This document shows, one piece after another, positions 51,520-61,219 of a DNA stretch of 64,000 nt. The notes under the pieces were generated by a model, which was given only the letters and a program-made list of their open reading frames with translations, ran no database searches and was not told where the DNA came from. This DNA is from Portibacter lacus (GTDB taxonomy: Bacteria; Bacteroidota; Bacteroidia; Chitinophagales; Saprospiraceae), in NCBI RefSeq assembly GCF_021533215.1, contig NZ_JAJNKA010000007.1, forward strand, positions 248,001 to 312,000, written 5' to 3'. How positions within the stretch are numbered: position 1 is the stretch's first letter; each line of letters opens with the position of its first letter. The translations under genes were made by a program, and so were the position numbers.

Positions 51520-54492
51520 ATGAAATTAAAGTTATCACTTTGTTTAATGCTCGTTTTCTCAATGGCATTAAGTATTAATGCTCAGAAACTTAACTTTAGA
51601 CAAGGCCAAGTTCTTGTAGAGTTGAAAAAGGGAGATACACCTAGAAGCACTATAAATTTGCTGCAGAACGAATTCGGTTCCAGCTATGAATTTGAAATTT
51701 CTCAAATTATTGCCACGCCGATGAATGTTTGGAGCATTTCCTTTGATTTTGCTAGAATAAACGAAAGAAGACTTTTGGAATTCACCAAGGGAATCCGTGA
51801 AGTCTACAATGCTCAGTTCAATCACATCATTAAACAAAGAAAAACACCTGACGATCCCTTATTCGAGGATCAATGGCAATATATCAATATCGGTCAAGAT
51901 GGTGGAATCGAAAATGCAGACCTTGATATAGATGATGCATGGGATATTACTACGGGTGGACTAACCATTTCGGGTGATACGATTGTTGCATGTATAATAG
52001 ATGACGGAATAGATCCTAATCACGCTGATTTCGGTAATAATCTATGGATCAATCATGGAGAAATTCCTGATAACAATATAGATGATGACGGAAACGGTTA
52101 TGTAGATGACTACCGAGGTTGGGATACTTATGATGAATCAGATGAAATCTTCCAAGGTGGATCTCATGGAACTTCAGTTGCCGGTATCGTAGGGGCTAAA
52201 GGAAATAATGGAATCGGTGTAGCTGGAGTTAACTGGGATGTAAAACTAATGATTGTTAGAGGTGGAGGTGATGAAGCGGAAGCACTAGCTTCTTACGCAT
52301 ATCCGTATATCATGAGAAAAATGTACAATGACTCTGACGGAGCGGAAGGTGCATTCGTTGTTACCACTAATGCTTCTTGGGGCGTAAATTATGGTCAGCC
52401 TGACGAAGCTCCATTATGGTGTAATTTTTATGATTCACTAGGAGTTGTAGGAATTATCAGTTGTGGTGCAACTTCTAATATTAATATAAACATTGATGAA
52501 GAAGGAGACTTACCTACAGCATGTAGTAGTGACTACCTTATTTCTGTGAGTAATGTGACTAGAACTGGCGAAAAGGAGACTGCGGCAGGGTACGGAATTA
52601 AAAGTATCGACTTAGGTGCATTCGGTTCTGACGTTTATACAACTTCCTTTAACAATCAGTATAGTGGCTTTGGCGGAACATCTGGTGCGACACCTCACGT
52701 AACTGGTGCAGCAGCATTAATATACAGTATGCCTCATCCAGAATTAATGGAACTTACTAAATCTAATCCAGCAGAAGCTGCATTACTGATAAAGAACATT
52801 ATTTTAAATAGTGTGAAGAAAGATGCGCAATTCGAAGACCAATTTTTATCAAGTGGTGTTCTGAATATGAAAAATGCCCTTTCATTAGTTTCTAATATTT
52901 TTAGCGATTGCCCATTTCCTTTAGTTGTGGAAACTGAAAACCTAAACCTAGATTCTACACAAGTAACATGGGAATCAAGCTTAAATGCTAATAATTATAA
53001 CTTAAGATACAAGTTGGAAACTGACTCTACCTGGGTGGTAGTTGAAAATGCTTCTTCTCCATTCATCATAGATAATCTTGCTGAATGTGGTATGTATGAA
53101 GTTCAGATTCAATCTTTTTGCGATATGGATTCTTCAAGTGATTATAGCTTCTCTGAGCGATTTGTTAGCTTAGGTTGTTGTAATGCACCTGGAAATCTAC
53201 AATATAGCAACGACCCAGAAGAGGTAAGCGATAACAGTATTCTAGTCAACTGGAATGAAGATCAAGATCATCTTTCTTATATGGTTCAATATAAATTGAC
53301 AGAAAGCGAAACATGGGATACCTCTTTTGTTGATGTGAATACAATAACATTAGAAGGCTTGAGATTTTGTTCAGTTTATGATATCGTTATTAGTGCTGAT
53401 TGTATCACTGGTGTCGAAACTTCAAAGTCAGATACTTTACAAGCAGCGACCAGTTGTGGTACTTGTACAACTTTAGATTACTGTACCCCACCCGATCTTG
53501 TAAATGCTGGAGAATGGATAGACACCATAATCTTAGACAATCAGGTAATGGGAACAGGACCTGACGGTGGATATATGAATTATTCTGGTTTCTTCAATAT
53601 TGAAGTTAAAATTGGCACTGAAATCCCCTTCAAATTATTAAAAGGTTTTGATGGAGTTGATTTTGATGAGTGGGTTAAAGTTTGGATAGATTTAGATGCT
53701 GATGGCGTATTTTCAGAGGAAGAACTAGTTTTCGATGAAGGAGAGGCAACTGCACTAGATATAGATACAGTAATTGTTGTAAACGGTGAATTTAATCCTG
53801 GGTTTACGTTAATGCGTGTAGGGATGGTCTTTGATGGGGAACCTACAGCTTGTGATGATCCTGAGTCGTTTAATTTCTTCGGGGAATATGAAGATTACTG
53901 TGTAGAGTTAATCGGACCTTGTGACTATGGTTTATCTATAGAAGATCTTAATGTTCAAGCAACTGAAGCAACCGTTACATTTACAATGGTAGATACATCT
54001 ATTGCGTATAATGTTCGATATCGAAGAGTTGATGAAACTGAAGATGATTGGGAAACAATAAGCGTAATTGATACAATGGCTACGATATCTCCACTCGATG
54101 AATGTACGGAGTATATAGTACAAGTGAGAGCGGTATGTGACATTGATACTTCAGGTTTTATGGCGGTAGAATCTAATTTCACGACCAAAGGAGAAGGATG
54201 TATGGTTGGAACAGATGATTTGGACTTGGCTGCATTCTCGTTTAGCGCGTTTCCGAATCCATTTGTCAATGAGTTAAATATAAATGTACAAAGTGAAATA
54301 GATGGACCTGTAGATATCGAAGTAATTAATATTAGCGGTCAAGTCGTTTCGAAAATGAATAAATACTTAAGTGTTGGTGATAATAAAATTGGAATACAAG
54401 ATTCCTACCAATGGTCTCCAGGCATTTATCTCATAAAATTAAGATCAGAAAATGATCAGAAGAGTGCAAAGGTTATCAAAATTAGTAACTAG
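51520..54492 (+). CDS. T9SS-secreted subtilisin-like serine protease with FN3 and GEVED domains
   Basis: A 990-residue exported protease from the ATG at 51520 (a TTG two codons earlier is also in frame). The signal peptide ends at INAQ; a propeptide-like segment covers residues 25-105. The S8 catalytic triad is Asp161 (ACIIDDGID), His216 (GGSHGTSVAG) and Ser388 (GGTSGATPHVTG). FN3 modules follow (FRVS-like LILVNWNEDQDHLSYMVQ and NVRYRRVDETED), with a GEVED-type domain between them (VWIDLDADGVFSEEEL...GEYEDYCVEL). The type A T9SS sorting domain is at the end (AFPNPFVNELNINV...SPGIYLIKL). It is probably a surface or secreted protease for nutrient acquisition. Confidence 0.94.
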   Translation: MKLKLSLCLMLVFSMALSINAQKLNFRQGQVLVELKKGDTPRSTINLLQNEFGSSYEFEISQIIATPMNVWSISFDFARINERRLLEFTKGIREVYNAQFNHIIKQRKTPDDPLFEDQWQYINIGQDGGIENADLDIDDAWDITTGGLTISGDTIVACIIDDGIDPNHADFGNNLWINHGEIPDNNIDDDGNGYVDDYRGWDTYDESDEIFQGGSHGTSVAGIVGAKGNNGIGVAGVNWDVKLMIVRGGGDEAEALASYAYPYIMRKMYNDSDGAEGAFVVTTNASWGVNYGQPDEAPLWCNFYDSLGVVGIISCGATSNININIDEEGDLPTACSSDYLISVSNVTRTGEKETAAGYGIKSIDLGAFGSDVYTTSFNNQYSGFGGTSGATPHVTGAAALIYSMPHPELMELTKSNPAEAALLIKNIILNSVKKDAQFEDQFLSSGVLNMKNALSLVSNIFSDCPFPLVVETENLNLDSTQVTWESSLNANNYNLRYKLETDSTWVVVENASSPFIIDNLAECGMYEVQIQSFCDMDSSSDYSFSERFVSLGCCNAPGNLQYSNDPEEVSDNSILVNWNEDQDHLSYMVQYKLTESETWDTSFVDVNTITLEGLRFCSVYDIVISADCITGVETSKSDTLQAATSCGTCTTLDYCTPPDLVNAGEWIDTIILDNQVMGTGPDGGYMNYSGFFNIEVKIGTEIPFKLLKGFDGVDFDEWVKVWIDLDADGVFSEEELVFDEGEATALDIDTVIVVNGEFNPGFTLMRVGMVFDGEPTACDDPESFNFFGEYEDYCVELIGPCDYGLSIEDLNVQATEATVTFTMVDTSIAYNVRYRRVDETEDDWETISVIDTMATISPLDECTEYIVQVRAVCDIDTSGFMAVESNFTTKGEGCMVGTDDLDLAAFSFSAFPNPFVNELNINVQSEIDGPVDIEVINISGQVVSKMNKYLSVGDNKIGIQDSYQWSPGIYLIKLRSENDQKSAKVIKISN

Positions 54493-54507
54493 GCATCTCT
54501 CCATAAT

Positions 54508-54555
54508 ATTTATCCAATCTGAGACGTGAACTTCATTTTCTCAGATTGGATAAAT
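54508..54555. terminator. 17-bp perfect bidirectional terminator
   Basis: The left arm (54508-54524, beginning ATTTATCC) and right arm (54539-54555, ending GGATAAAT) are perfect reverse complements over 17 bp with a 14-nt loop. It lies between the subtilase stop (54492) and the convergent SLC13 gene stop (54559), almost touching the latter. The arms' own A/T-rich ends supply a U-tract in both directions. Confidence 0.85.
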
Positions 54556-54558
54556 TTC

Positions 54559-56358
54559 CTATAAATATCGCATTTTGAGCATGATGACACTTGCTATCCA
54601 AAGCAATAGTGATAGCACACCTCCTATGATTAAAAAATGCTTGAATCGATAAAGACCCATTCCATATATTATTGTATTCGTTTGGTAGCCAATAGGTGTG
54701 AAAAAGCTAAAATTTGCACTGAACATTATGGCAAGTATAAAGGCTTTCGGATCTACATCTAATTTAACAGCAAGTGCAATGGCGATTGGCGTCATAATAA
54801 TTGCGGTCGCATTGTTAGAAACTACACCACTCATTAACATGGTAAATAAGAATAAACATGCCAAGACAACTGTTGGCGTAAAAGTAGAGAAGATCAACAT
54901 TAACTGATTAATCAACCAATCATCGGCGCCTGTATTACTCATCGCAACTCCGATAGGAATCATTCCTGCTAACAGAAAAATGATCGGCCAATTAATTGCT
55001 TTATATGCACTTGACAATTCAGTAGCACCCGAGAATAGCATCAGAAAACTTCCAATTAATGTGGATAGTAAAATGTTACAAACTCCAGTAGCTGCTAATA
55101 TGACAACCAATAATAATACTGCAATAGAAAAATTCCGTTTAAAGACACTCGTATTACTTAAATCTGAAAATTCTTCAAAAAGCAATAGGCTCTGTTCCTC
55201 TTGTAAATCTTTAAGTTTAAATTTATCGGCATACAACAAAATCCTGTCCCCTACTTCGATCCTCACTTTACTCTTTAGATCATTTACAATTCTAAACTTA
55301 CGCTGGAGAATACTTTTGTGCTTTTTAATGGCGATCGGTTTAGCCTTCTCACCTAATAATCGAGTCACTGTTCTCAAGGATCTACCGATAACATCTGAAC
55401 CAGGCATCACAATCACTTCGTAAAACTCAAAGTTTTTGTTTTCGTTACTTGCGATCGCTGTATTCTTATCTGATTCTAAGATTGTAAAGTCACTTTGATC
55501 TTGAAGCTTGGCTAGCATTTCTACAGTTGCTCTAATTACAATCTTATCGTCTTTCTGTAGCCTGTAATACTTCGATGGTTTAAAACTTCCAGAATTAAAC
55601 TGACCTATGGAGAGTATAGAAATATCCTCGTTATCGAAAACAGGAATATCCTTAATCTTTGTATCGATAAATGGACTATCTTCTACAAGCCCAATTAAAG
55701 TAACAAACTGTTCTAAATTATAATCTTCACTAACTGCCTTCTTATCTGATGACTTGATCACCACTCTGACAAGGATCGTAACTACTACTATGGTTATTGC
55801 CATAAATACAAATCCCATATCAGTGAATTCAAAAAACCTCAACGAGTCTATTCCTCTTCTTTCTGCAATTTCATTCACAATTAGATTAGTCGATGTTCCC
55901 ATCAGTGTGGCACTTCCTCCTACTATACCTGCAAAAGAAATGGGCAGTAAGTACTTTATATGTTCCAGTTTTCCCTGTGCATGAAGTTCTGATATCATTT
56001 TGATAAACACGATAACAACAGCTGTGGTAGAAATAAATGCTGACGTAAAACCTACACAAAGCATTAAAATAGGAGCGGCAATAAAAAAGGGCCACTTAAC
56101 GACAGGCGCTAGAAATGTTGATAGTAATTTGATTACTCCATTTTTCTCTAATGCCCAAGCGATAATCATTAGATTCAAAATGGTGATGACAGCTGGATTC
56201 GCGAATCCCGAAATGGCTTCTTCTGGCTTCACCAGTCTGAATGCAGCCAGCAAAACCATTATCCCAAAAGATGTTTTATCTATCGGTAAAAGTTCGAGTG
56301 CAAATATGATAATAGAAGCACCAAGAATGCAGAATAAAATAATTATTTCAATTGACAT
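54559..56358 (-). CDS. SLC13/DASS-type anion transporter with TrkA-C (RCK_C) domains
   Basis: A 599-residue membrane protein. N- and C-terminal halves carry hydrophobic helices of the DASS fold (GFANPAVITILNLMIIAWALEK, STTAVVIVFIKMIS, GGSATLMGTSTNLIVNEIAERRG and, later, GVVSNNATAIIMTPIAIALA). A cytoplasmic insert at about residues 215-390 contains two RCK_C-like modules (DIPVFDNEDISILSIGQ, KIVIRATVEMLAKL; VIVMPGSDVIGRSL, VEVGDRILLYADK). This SdcS-like variety is often annotated as a sulfate, citrate or dicarboxylate carrier; the ion is not determinable here. Last gene of the long minus-strand run, 39 nt after DUF368. Confidence 0.9.
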   Translation of the reverse strand: MSIEIIILFCILGASIIIFALELLPIDKTSFGIMVLLAAFRLVKPEEAISGFANPAVITILNLMIIAWALEKNGVIKLLSTFLAPVVKWPFFIAAPILMLCVGFTSAFISTTAVVIVFIKMISELHAQGKLEHIKYLLPISFAGIVGGSATLMGTSTNLIVNEIAERRGIDSLRFFEFTDMGFVFMAITIVVVTILVRVVIKSSDKKAVSEDYNLEQFVTLIGLVEDSPFIDTKIKDIPVFDNEDISILSIGQFNSGSFKPSKYYRLQKDDKIVIRATVEMLAKLQDQSDFTILESDKNTAIASNENKNFEFYEVIVMPGSDVIGRSLRTVTRLLGEKAKPIAIKKHKSILQRKFRIVNDLKSKVRIEVGDRILLYADKFKLKDLQEEQSLLLFEEFSDLSNTSVFKRNFSIAVLLLVVILAATGVCNILLSTLIGSFLMLFSGATELSSAYKAINWPIIFLLAGMIPIGVAMSNTGADDWLINQLMLIFSTFTPTVVLACLFLFTMLMSGVVSNNATAIIMTPIAIALAVKLDVDPKAFILAIMFSANFSFFTPIGYQTNTIIYGMGLYRFKHFLIIGGVLSLLLWIASVIMLKMRYL

Positions 56359-56397
56359 ATAACAATGAAAATCGTAAATAATATAATAATGTTCGTT

Positions 56398-57369
56398 CTA
56401 TTTCTTTTCTACTTTTCCAAGTAAGAAAACTACAGATAATCCTATGATAAAAGTAACAATACTTATTCCTAATTGAGGTTCAAAAAACATAAAATCTGAT
56501 GGTAAGACTTTAACTTCTTTAATGAGCTGAATATTATCACTAAGCAAAAGATCCTTATTCATTACTGTCACATCCGTAAGGATCGTACTTGTATCTTTAT
56601 CTAACCAACTTACTGGATTTCTCCATGGCCAAATTTTATTCAAAGATCCAAGCATAAATCCTGTAAGCACCGCTAAGGTTTGGTTTTTATAATTGTCAAA
56701 GGTATAGGAAAGCACTCTTGAGAATAATACGAGTCCTAGAACACAGCCAATAGCAAAAGAACCGATAACCAAAATACTATCTAGAGAAAAAGTGCTCAAA
56801 GCATTTTCTGCTTCCGAACGAACGATGGTATACATCCCTAATAATAAGAGAATAAAACTCCCGGAGATTCCAGGAAGAATCAGCGCGCTGATAGCAACCA
56901 TTCCTGCAAGCATTACCAAAATATAATTGGTAGATCCTTCTGCAGGGCTTAATAAGGTAATGCAAAAAGCCACAATAAATCCAGCTATAATGAAAATGAT
57001 ATTGGAAAAATTCCAGTGATCAATTTTTCTACCGATATATATGGCTGAGGATATAATAAGTCCAAAGAAAAATGCCCATAAAGGTGCTTGGTAATTCTCA
57101 AATAGAAACCCAATCACGAAAATCCCAGAGACGATTCCGATAAGCATTCCGATCCCAAGTAAAAACAGAAAATTTCCATTGATCGCTTTCCAGAAACCTT
57201 TTATACCTTCTTCTTTCAGCGTTTTGATCAAAGAAAAATTGACAGACTTTATCGTATTGATCAACTCTTCATAAATACCAGTAATAAAAGCGATAGTACC
57301 TCCACTTACACCTGGAATAATCTCAGCTATTCCCATAGCTAACCCTTTTAATATTAATGATAATCTCAT
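56398..57369 (-). CDS. DUF368 (PopT-type) polyprenyl-phosphate translocase
   Basis: A 323-residue protein with about nine hydrophobic helices and the DUF368 signature at both ends: GLAMGIAEIIPGVSGGTIAFITGIYEELI at the N-terminus and SALILPGISGSFILLLLGMY in the middle, a pair of inverted-repeat glycine/proline hairpins. DUF368 proteins have recently been linked to recycling undecaprenyl phosphate across the inner membrane (PopT). UppP, which makes undecaprenyl phosphate, is encoded upstream in the same run. The C-terminus has an extra periplasmic-looking segment before a last helix. Function is from family knowledge. Confidence 0.88.
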   Translation of the reverse strand: MRLSLILKGLAMGIAEIIPGVSGGTIAFITGIYEELINTIKSVNFSLIKTLKEEGIKGFWKAINGNFLFLLGIGMLIGIVSGIFVIGFLFENYQAPLWAFFFGLIISSAIYIGRKIDHWNFSNIIFIIAGFIVAFCITLLSPAEGSTNYILVMLAGMVAISALILPGISGSFILLLLGMYTIVRSEAENALSTFSLDSILVIGSFAIGCVLGLVLFSRVLSYTFDNYKNQTLAVLTGFMLGSLNKIWPWRNPVSWLDKDTSTILTDVTVMNKDLLLSDNIQLIKEVKVLPSDFMFFEPQLGISIVTFIIGLSVVFLLGKVEKK

Positions 57370-57370
57370 G

Positions 57371-58519
57371 TTAATGTTGTCTACCTAAAATTCTTCCTAA
57401 TCCGAATGCTTTCTCTATTTTTTCGTCTATTAACTCCAGAACACCTACGTTTTCGAAAATAGGTTGTCCTGCGTCTACCCAAGCGGTATACCAGCAATCC
57501 GCAACTGATTTTATACTTCCTCTCATACGCTCTTCCACCATGCCTCCCAGTAATTCATGGTATTCTCTTGCATAGCCTTCACACTCTAAGCGAACCGTAG
57601 TTCCTAGTCTTTCTTCATAACAGTATTGTCTATCCTGTTCATAGTCCTCACGTAATTTCATCTCCACATCTAAAACTTTCTGAAGATGACTATGCGAATC
57701 CTCTATAATCTTCCAGAAATAAGCCGTTTTATCTTCTATATAATCTGCTTGTCCTACGATAAAGTCATACTCTTCTTCTGCAAATAGTTCAGGAAGTCTA
57801 CTTTCCCAGAAAGCATGAATTCCATCCTGTCCAGTCATCTGACCATTATAATTTTCTGTCGTATGTAAAGGAACATGAGCATCAGCAATGTAGTGTCCCA
57901 TATCTGTCGCAATTCGCATTATTCTATCGATATCACGAGCTTGAAAAGCTTCCGTTAATCTGTATTGTTGAACTCCTAATTCATAAGGGATGATCCCGTA
58001 AGTAGAAAAAACATCGGTAAATCTAAAGGAAGCACATTGGCCTTTCTTAAGATCGAAGTATTTCATTAAGGTATCACATTCATAAACTTGAATTTCTTCG
58101 TAGCGTTGCCTCATCCAATTGTTACGAATAAACTGCTTCCGATCTTGAAACTCCTTACTTTCTTCGCTGTTATCAAATGCTAATTCAATAGTATCAAGGC
58201 CTTGAACAATATAAAAATCACCAAATTTAGTAACCGCATCCACGTAATTTCTTGGAACGTGATCAAATGGATTCTCTCCCCAATGATCGATATCTATATA
58301 ATGTCTGACTGCTTCAAACTTTGTTGCATACCTTCTTTTATCAGGATCTACAGCATGCTCTGAAATGTAATCTATATTTTTTTTGAAAAGACTAATCATA
58401 TCGCCAGGAAGGCAGTATACTGCTAATCTATTAATCGTTCGATGTCCATAAAATCCCCACGTCGCCGTAAATCCAGAACAAAGCAATAATAAAATTATAA
58501 TCTTAGTAAAATTCTTCAT
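57371..58519 (-). CDS. Zinc-dependent phospholipase C/S1-P1 nuclease-like exported hydrolase
   Basis: A 382-residue protein from the ATG at 58519; the frame is open to 58558, within the previous gene. The signal peptide (MKNFTKIIILLLLCSGFTATWG) runs into WGFYGHRTINRLAVYCLPGDM, where the mature N-terminal Trp and His would be zinc ligands as in S1/P1 nucleases and bacterial PLC. Other ligand candidates are AVRHYIDIDHWG and HYIADAHVPLHTTENYNGQ. The family cleaves phosphodiesters in nucleic acids or phospholipids; which applies is unclear. It overlaps the DUF4340 gene by 17 nt. Confidence 0.8.
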   Translation of the reverse strand: MKNFTKIIILLLLCSGFTATWGFYGHRTINRLAVYCLPGDMISLFKKNIDYISEHAVDPDKRRYATKFEAVRHYIDIDHWGENPFDHVPRNYVDAVTKFGDFYIVQGLDTIELAFDNSEESKEFQDRKQFIRNNWMRQRYEEIQVYECDTLMKYFDLKKGQCASFRFTDVFSTYGIIPYELGVQQYRLTEAFQARDIDRIMRIATDMGHYIADAHVPLHTTENYNGQMTGQDGIHAFWESRLPELFAEEEYDFIVGQADYIEDKTAYFWKIIEDSHSHLQKVLDVEMKLREDYEQDRQYCYEERLGTTVRLECEGYAREYHELLGGMVEERMRGSIKSVADCWYTAWVDAGQPIFENVGVLELIDEKIEKAFGLGRILGRQH

Positions 58520-59519
58520 AGCGCCATAATACTTTACTGAACAACAAGTCTTGAACAATCATGAATTCTCCCCAAGAACAATCAGCAAAATATCTTTCGA
58601 TCCTTTTATCTTCATCGACTATTCTTGTATTAATTTCTGGATTAAATATATCGATAAATGGATAGAGTTTAACCGATTTAGTAACATCTTTAATATCGGT
58701 AACCGAAATTTCTACTAAAGGCATCAGTGCTTGAATAGAATCTTTTAACACGTGGTCATTTTCGAAAGCTTCTGCATCCACATCTTGAAAAGACCTGATA
58801 AAGTTTTCTATCGCTCCTGGTTTTATGTCGCCAGAGATCTTATATCCTCCTTTAGCATAAGGTTGCAAGTCATATTCTCCAGATGGATTTCTTAACAACT
58901 TAAAGGATTGCTTTCTATCTTTAGGATATAAAATATTGATCTCTTTAATGTCTGACGCTGTATATGAGAATACCGTCCTATCCTTAATCTGGTCAATATC
59001 ATTGATTAAAAAACGTCCTCTTAAACTTCCTTCGAAATTCGGTAAAGACAGCACATAGGGTTGAGTATACCCATCCATTAAGAATACAGTTCCAAGTTCT
59101 CCAGCTGTTGTCCCTCCTACTTGGTAGCCTTTTAGTAATTTGCCTGTTTTATCATATATTTCAACTTTTATCCCGATTCGTCCTACAGCTTTCATCATGT
59201 TATCATAAGCTGATCTTGGCGGTATATACTTTAATTCGATCCCAGTTAAAACATCTAGCAAATTCCCCATCACATTCGGATGAATTAATTCTCCATCTTT
59301 ATCGAACCATTTACCATCCTTTTTTTCAAGGATTACTTGCTTTCCGTTTCTTTGAGCAATTAGAATTTTAGCAATATCTTCTTCCTCTTCAACTGCAAAT
59401 TTTCGATCTCTTGTGTCAATTGTTGAAGAAGTGTTACTTGTATTCTTATACATATAGTAACCGAATCCACAAAGCACAACCAACAAACCAAGCAATAATA
59501 AAGTCCTCTTATTTCCCAT
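58503..59519 (-). CDS. DUF4340-domain membrane-anchored protein
   Basis: A 338-residue protein with one N-terminal membrane anchor (LLLLGLLVVLCGFGYYMY) and a long periplasmic beta-rich region containing a DUF4340-like repeat (FAVEEEEDIAKILIAQRNG, VILEKKDGKWF, GYQVGGTTAGELGTVFLMDG). DUF4340 genes commonly sit next to GldG/ABC-2 auxiliary genes, as here, where it overlaps gldG by 11 nt. It is likely a further component of the GldAFG complex, though no function has been shown to my knowledge. Confidence 0.82.
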   Translation of the reverse strand: MGNKRTLLLLGLLVVLCGFGYYMYKNTSNTSSTIDTRDRKFAVEEEEDIAKILIAQRNGKQVILEKKDGKWFDKDGELIHPNVMGNLLDVLTGIELKYIPPRSAYDNMMKAVGRIGIKVEIYDKTGKLLKGYQVGGTTAGELGTVFLMDGYTQPYVLSLPNFEGSLRGRFLINDIDQIKDRTVFSYTASDIKEINILYPKDRKQSFKLLRNPSGEYDLQPYAKGGYKISGDIKPGAIENFIRSFQDVDAEAFENDHVLKDSIQALMPLVEISVTDIKDVTKSVKLYPFIDIFNPEINTRIVDEDKRIERYFADCSWGEFMIVQDLLFSKVLWRYEEFY

Positions 59520-61218
59520 CTGTTCTACTATACTTTCTTCTCCTGATGAAATTATAAATTATCCCTAAGACTATCAAAAACAACAATGGAAGACCAATAT
59601 TCAGGAACTGCCAATACTTTCTCTCGTTTTGAATTTTCACTTTATTTAGCAATCGCAATTTGACATCTTTTCCTCTCGCTGCTATAAGACCTTTATCATC
59701 TAGAAGATATTCTATCGCATTAAATATAAATTGCTGATTTCCTTTGAATGTAAATTGTTCCCACTGATTAAAACCTAATGGTGATATCCGATTGTTAGCT
59801 GGGCTGTATAAGTTCTTTGCAAAATCTGAATCTGAAATAAAAATCATCCTAGTCGGTTCAGATTTATCCTTAAATTCTTCTCCTAGATCTTGAAGCATAC
59901 TTGACATCCGCTCAGATACCCTATTCTTGAAAAAAGACTCAAACGCTCCTTCTAGCAAAACTGCTATAGGTTGCGGTCCTTTGTCAAATTTTGTTTCATC
60001 CGGTTTGTATCTAAGTATTTCAAAATTCATCCGCATCGGAGCAACTTGAAATCTGGAATAGTTAGAACTGGAAAGTAAAATTTCTTTATGAATATTAGCC
60101 TTCGTTTGTATGGTATCAATTGTACTCGGGAAAAAGAAATTAACTCGATCTATACTTTTCACAATCGGATGCTGAGAGGTGCTACCTACTAAAGGATGAT
60201 AGACATAAGGAATCAGTTCCTGCTGTGCCTTTCCTCCTTGATTACCTATTACTTGCGGAATTCTAGTGCTTTCTAAGTCCAATATTAGATTCGGTTGAAT
60301 CCGTACGCCATATTTGAAAAACATATCTTCTAAACCCAGCGGGTAAATATCTGGTAGGTAATTCCCATACTTACTAATACTATCCAAAGATGCTGTCAGG
60401 TAGTCAATCATCCATAAGACTTTTCCACCTTTCATCACATATTGATCAATAAGAAACTGACTACGCTGCGAAATTTCACTTGTAGGACCCGCCATGATTA
60501 ATAAATCAAGCTCATCTCCTATCGTATAAATACTGTCCAGGTTAATTCTGCCAATATTATAGTTATTCTTCAATATCGTTTCTAGAGCAGCTGTCTGCTG
60601 TGGCCTTAACTCACCATTCCCCTCTGTCAATAAAATATTAGGTTTTCTAGAAGTTGTTAATTTCTGAATCGCATCTGCAAATTTATACTCTAAAAGACTC
60701 ACTGAATTATTCAGTGCAACTTCATCTGTGATCCCTACTCCCTGTGCCTCTAGCAAATTAACAGCAATGCTTCTGTCCCCAATATTTAAAATAGCATAAG
60801 GATAGATTAATTTCTCGACGGTCTCATTATCTTGAGCTACTCTCAGATTCGTAGGATAGATCCCATTCTCTGCAAGTTCTTCCTTTCTTGCATTTGTTTT
60901 TTCTGTACTACCTTTGGTCGGATCTTCGAAATCAAATTCAATAAGTGGATTGATAGATCTAAAATCTTTCAGCGTTTCCAAAGCAGACTGTCTTAAACGC
61001 GTAAAACCAGATGGCAAATTTCCATCTAATAAAACTCTGACATAAACAACTTCATCTAACTCTGTTAAAAAATTCTCTGTAGCATCAGTAAGCGTATACC
61101 TTTTCTCTTCTGTGAAATCCCATATCTTATAGACATAATTACCAACTACATTCAGCGCTATGATGACTCCTATGAGCAATCCAAAATTTAAAAAATCACG
61201 TGCAGCTTGTCCTTTCAT
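59509..61218 (-). CDS. gldG: Gliding-motility ABC transporter auxiliary protein GldG
   Basis: A 569-residue protein with an N-terminal membrane helix (FGLLIGVIIALNVVGNYVY), the GldG-type segment DFTEEKRYTLTDATENFLTEL, a large periplasmic domain (LLEYKFADAIQKLT, ILLTEGNGELRPQQTAALE, VLWMIDYLTASLDSIS), and a C-terminal membrane helix with a basic tail (PLLFLIVLGIIYNFIRRRKY). GldG forms a membrane complex with GldA and GldF needed for gliding in Flavobacterium. It follows gldF by 1 nt. Confidence 0.92.
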   Translation of the reverse strand: MKGQAARDFLNFGLLIGVIIALNVVGNYVYKIWDFTEEKRYTLTDATENFLTELDEVVYVRVLLDGNLPSGFTRLRQSALETLKDFRSINPLIEFDFEDPTKGSTEKTNARKEELAENGIYPTNLRVAQDNETVEKLIYPYAILNIGDRSIAVNLLEAQGVGITDEVALNNSVSLLEYKFADAIQKLTTSRKPNILLTEGNGELRPQQTAALETILKNNYNIGRINLDSIYTIGDELDLLIMAGPTSEISQRSQFLIDQYVMKGGKVLWMIDYLTASLDSISKYGNYLPDIYPLGLEDMFFKYGVRIQPNLILDLESTRIPQVIGNQGGKAQQELIPYVYHPLVGSTSQHPIVKSIDRVNFFFPSTIDTIQTKANIHKEILLSSSNYSRFQVAPMRMNFEILRYKPDETKFDKGPQPIAVLLEGAFESFFKNRVSERMSSMLQDLGEEFKDKSEPTRMIFISDSDFAKNLYSPANNRISPLGFNQWEQFTFKGNQQFIFNAIEYLLDDKGLIAARGKDVKLRLLNKVKIQNERKYWQFLNIGLPLLFLIVLGIIYNFIRRRKYSRTDGK

Positions 61219-61219
61219 T

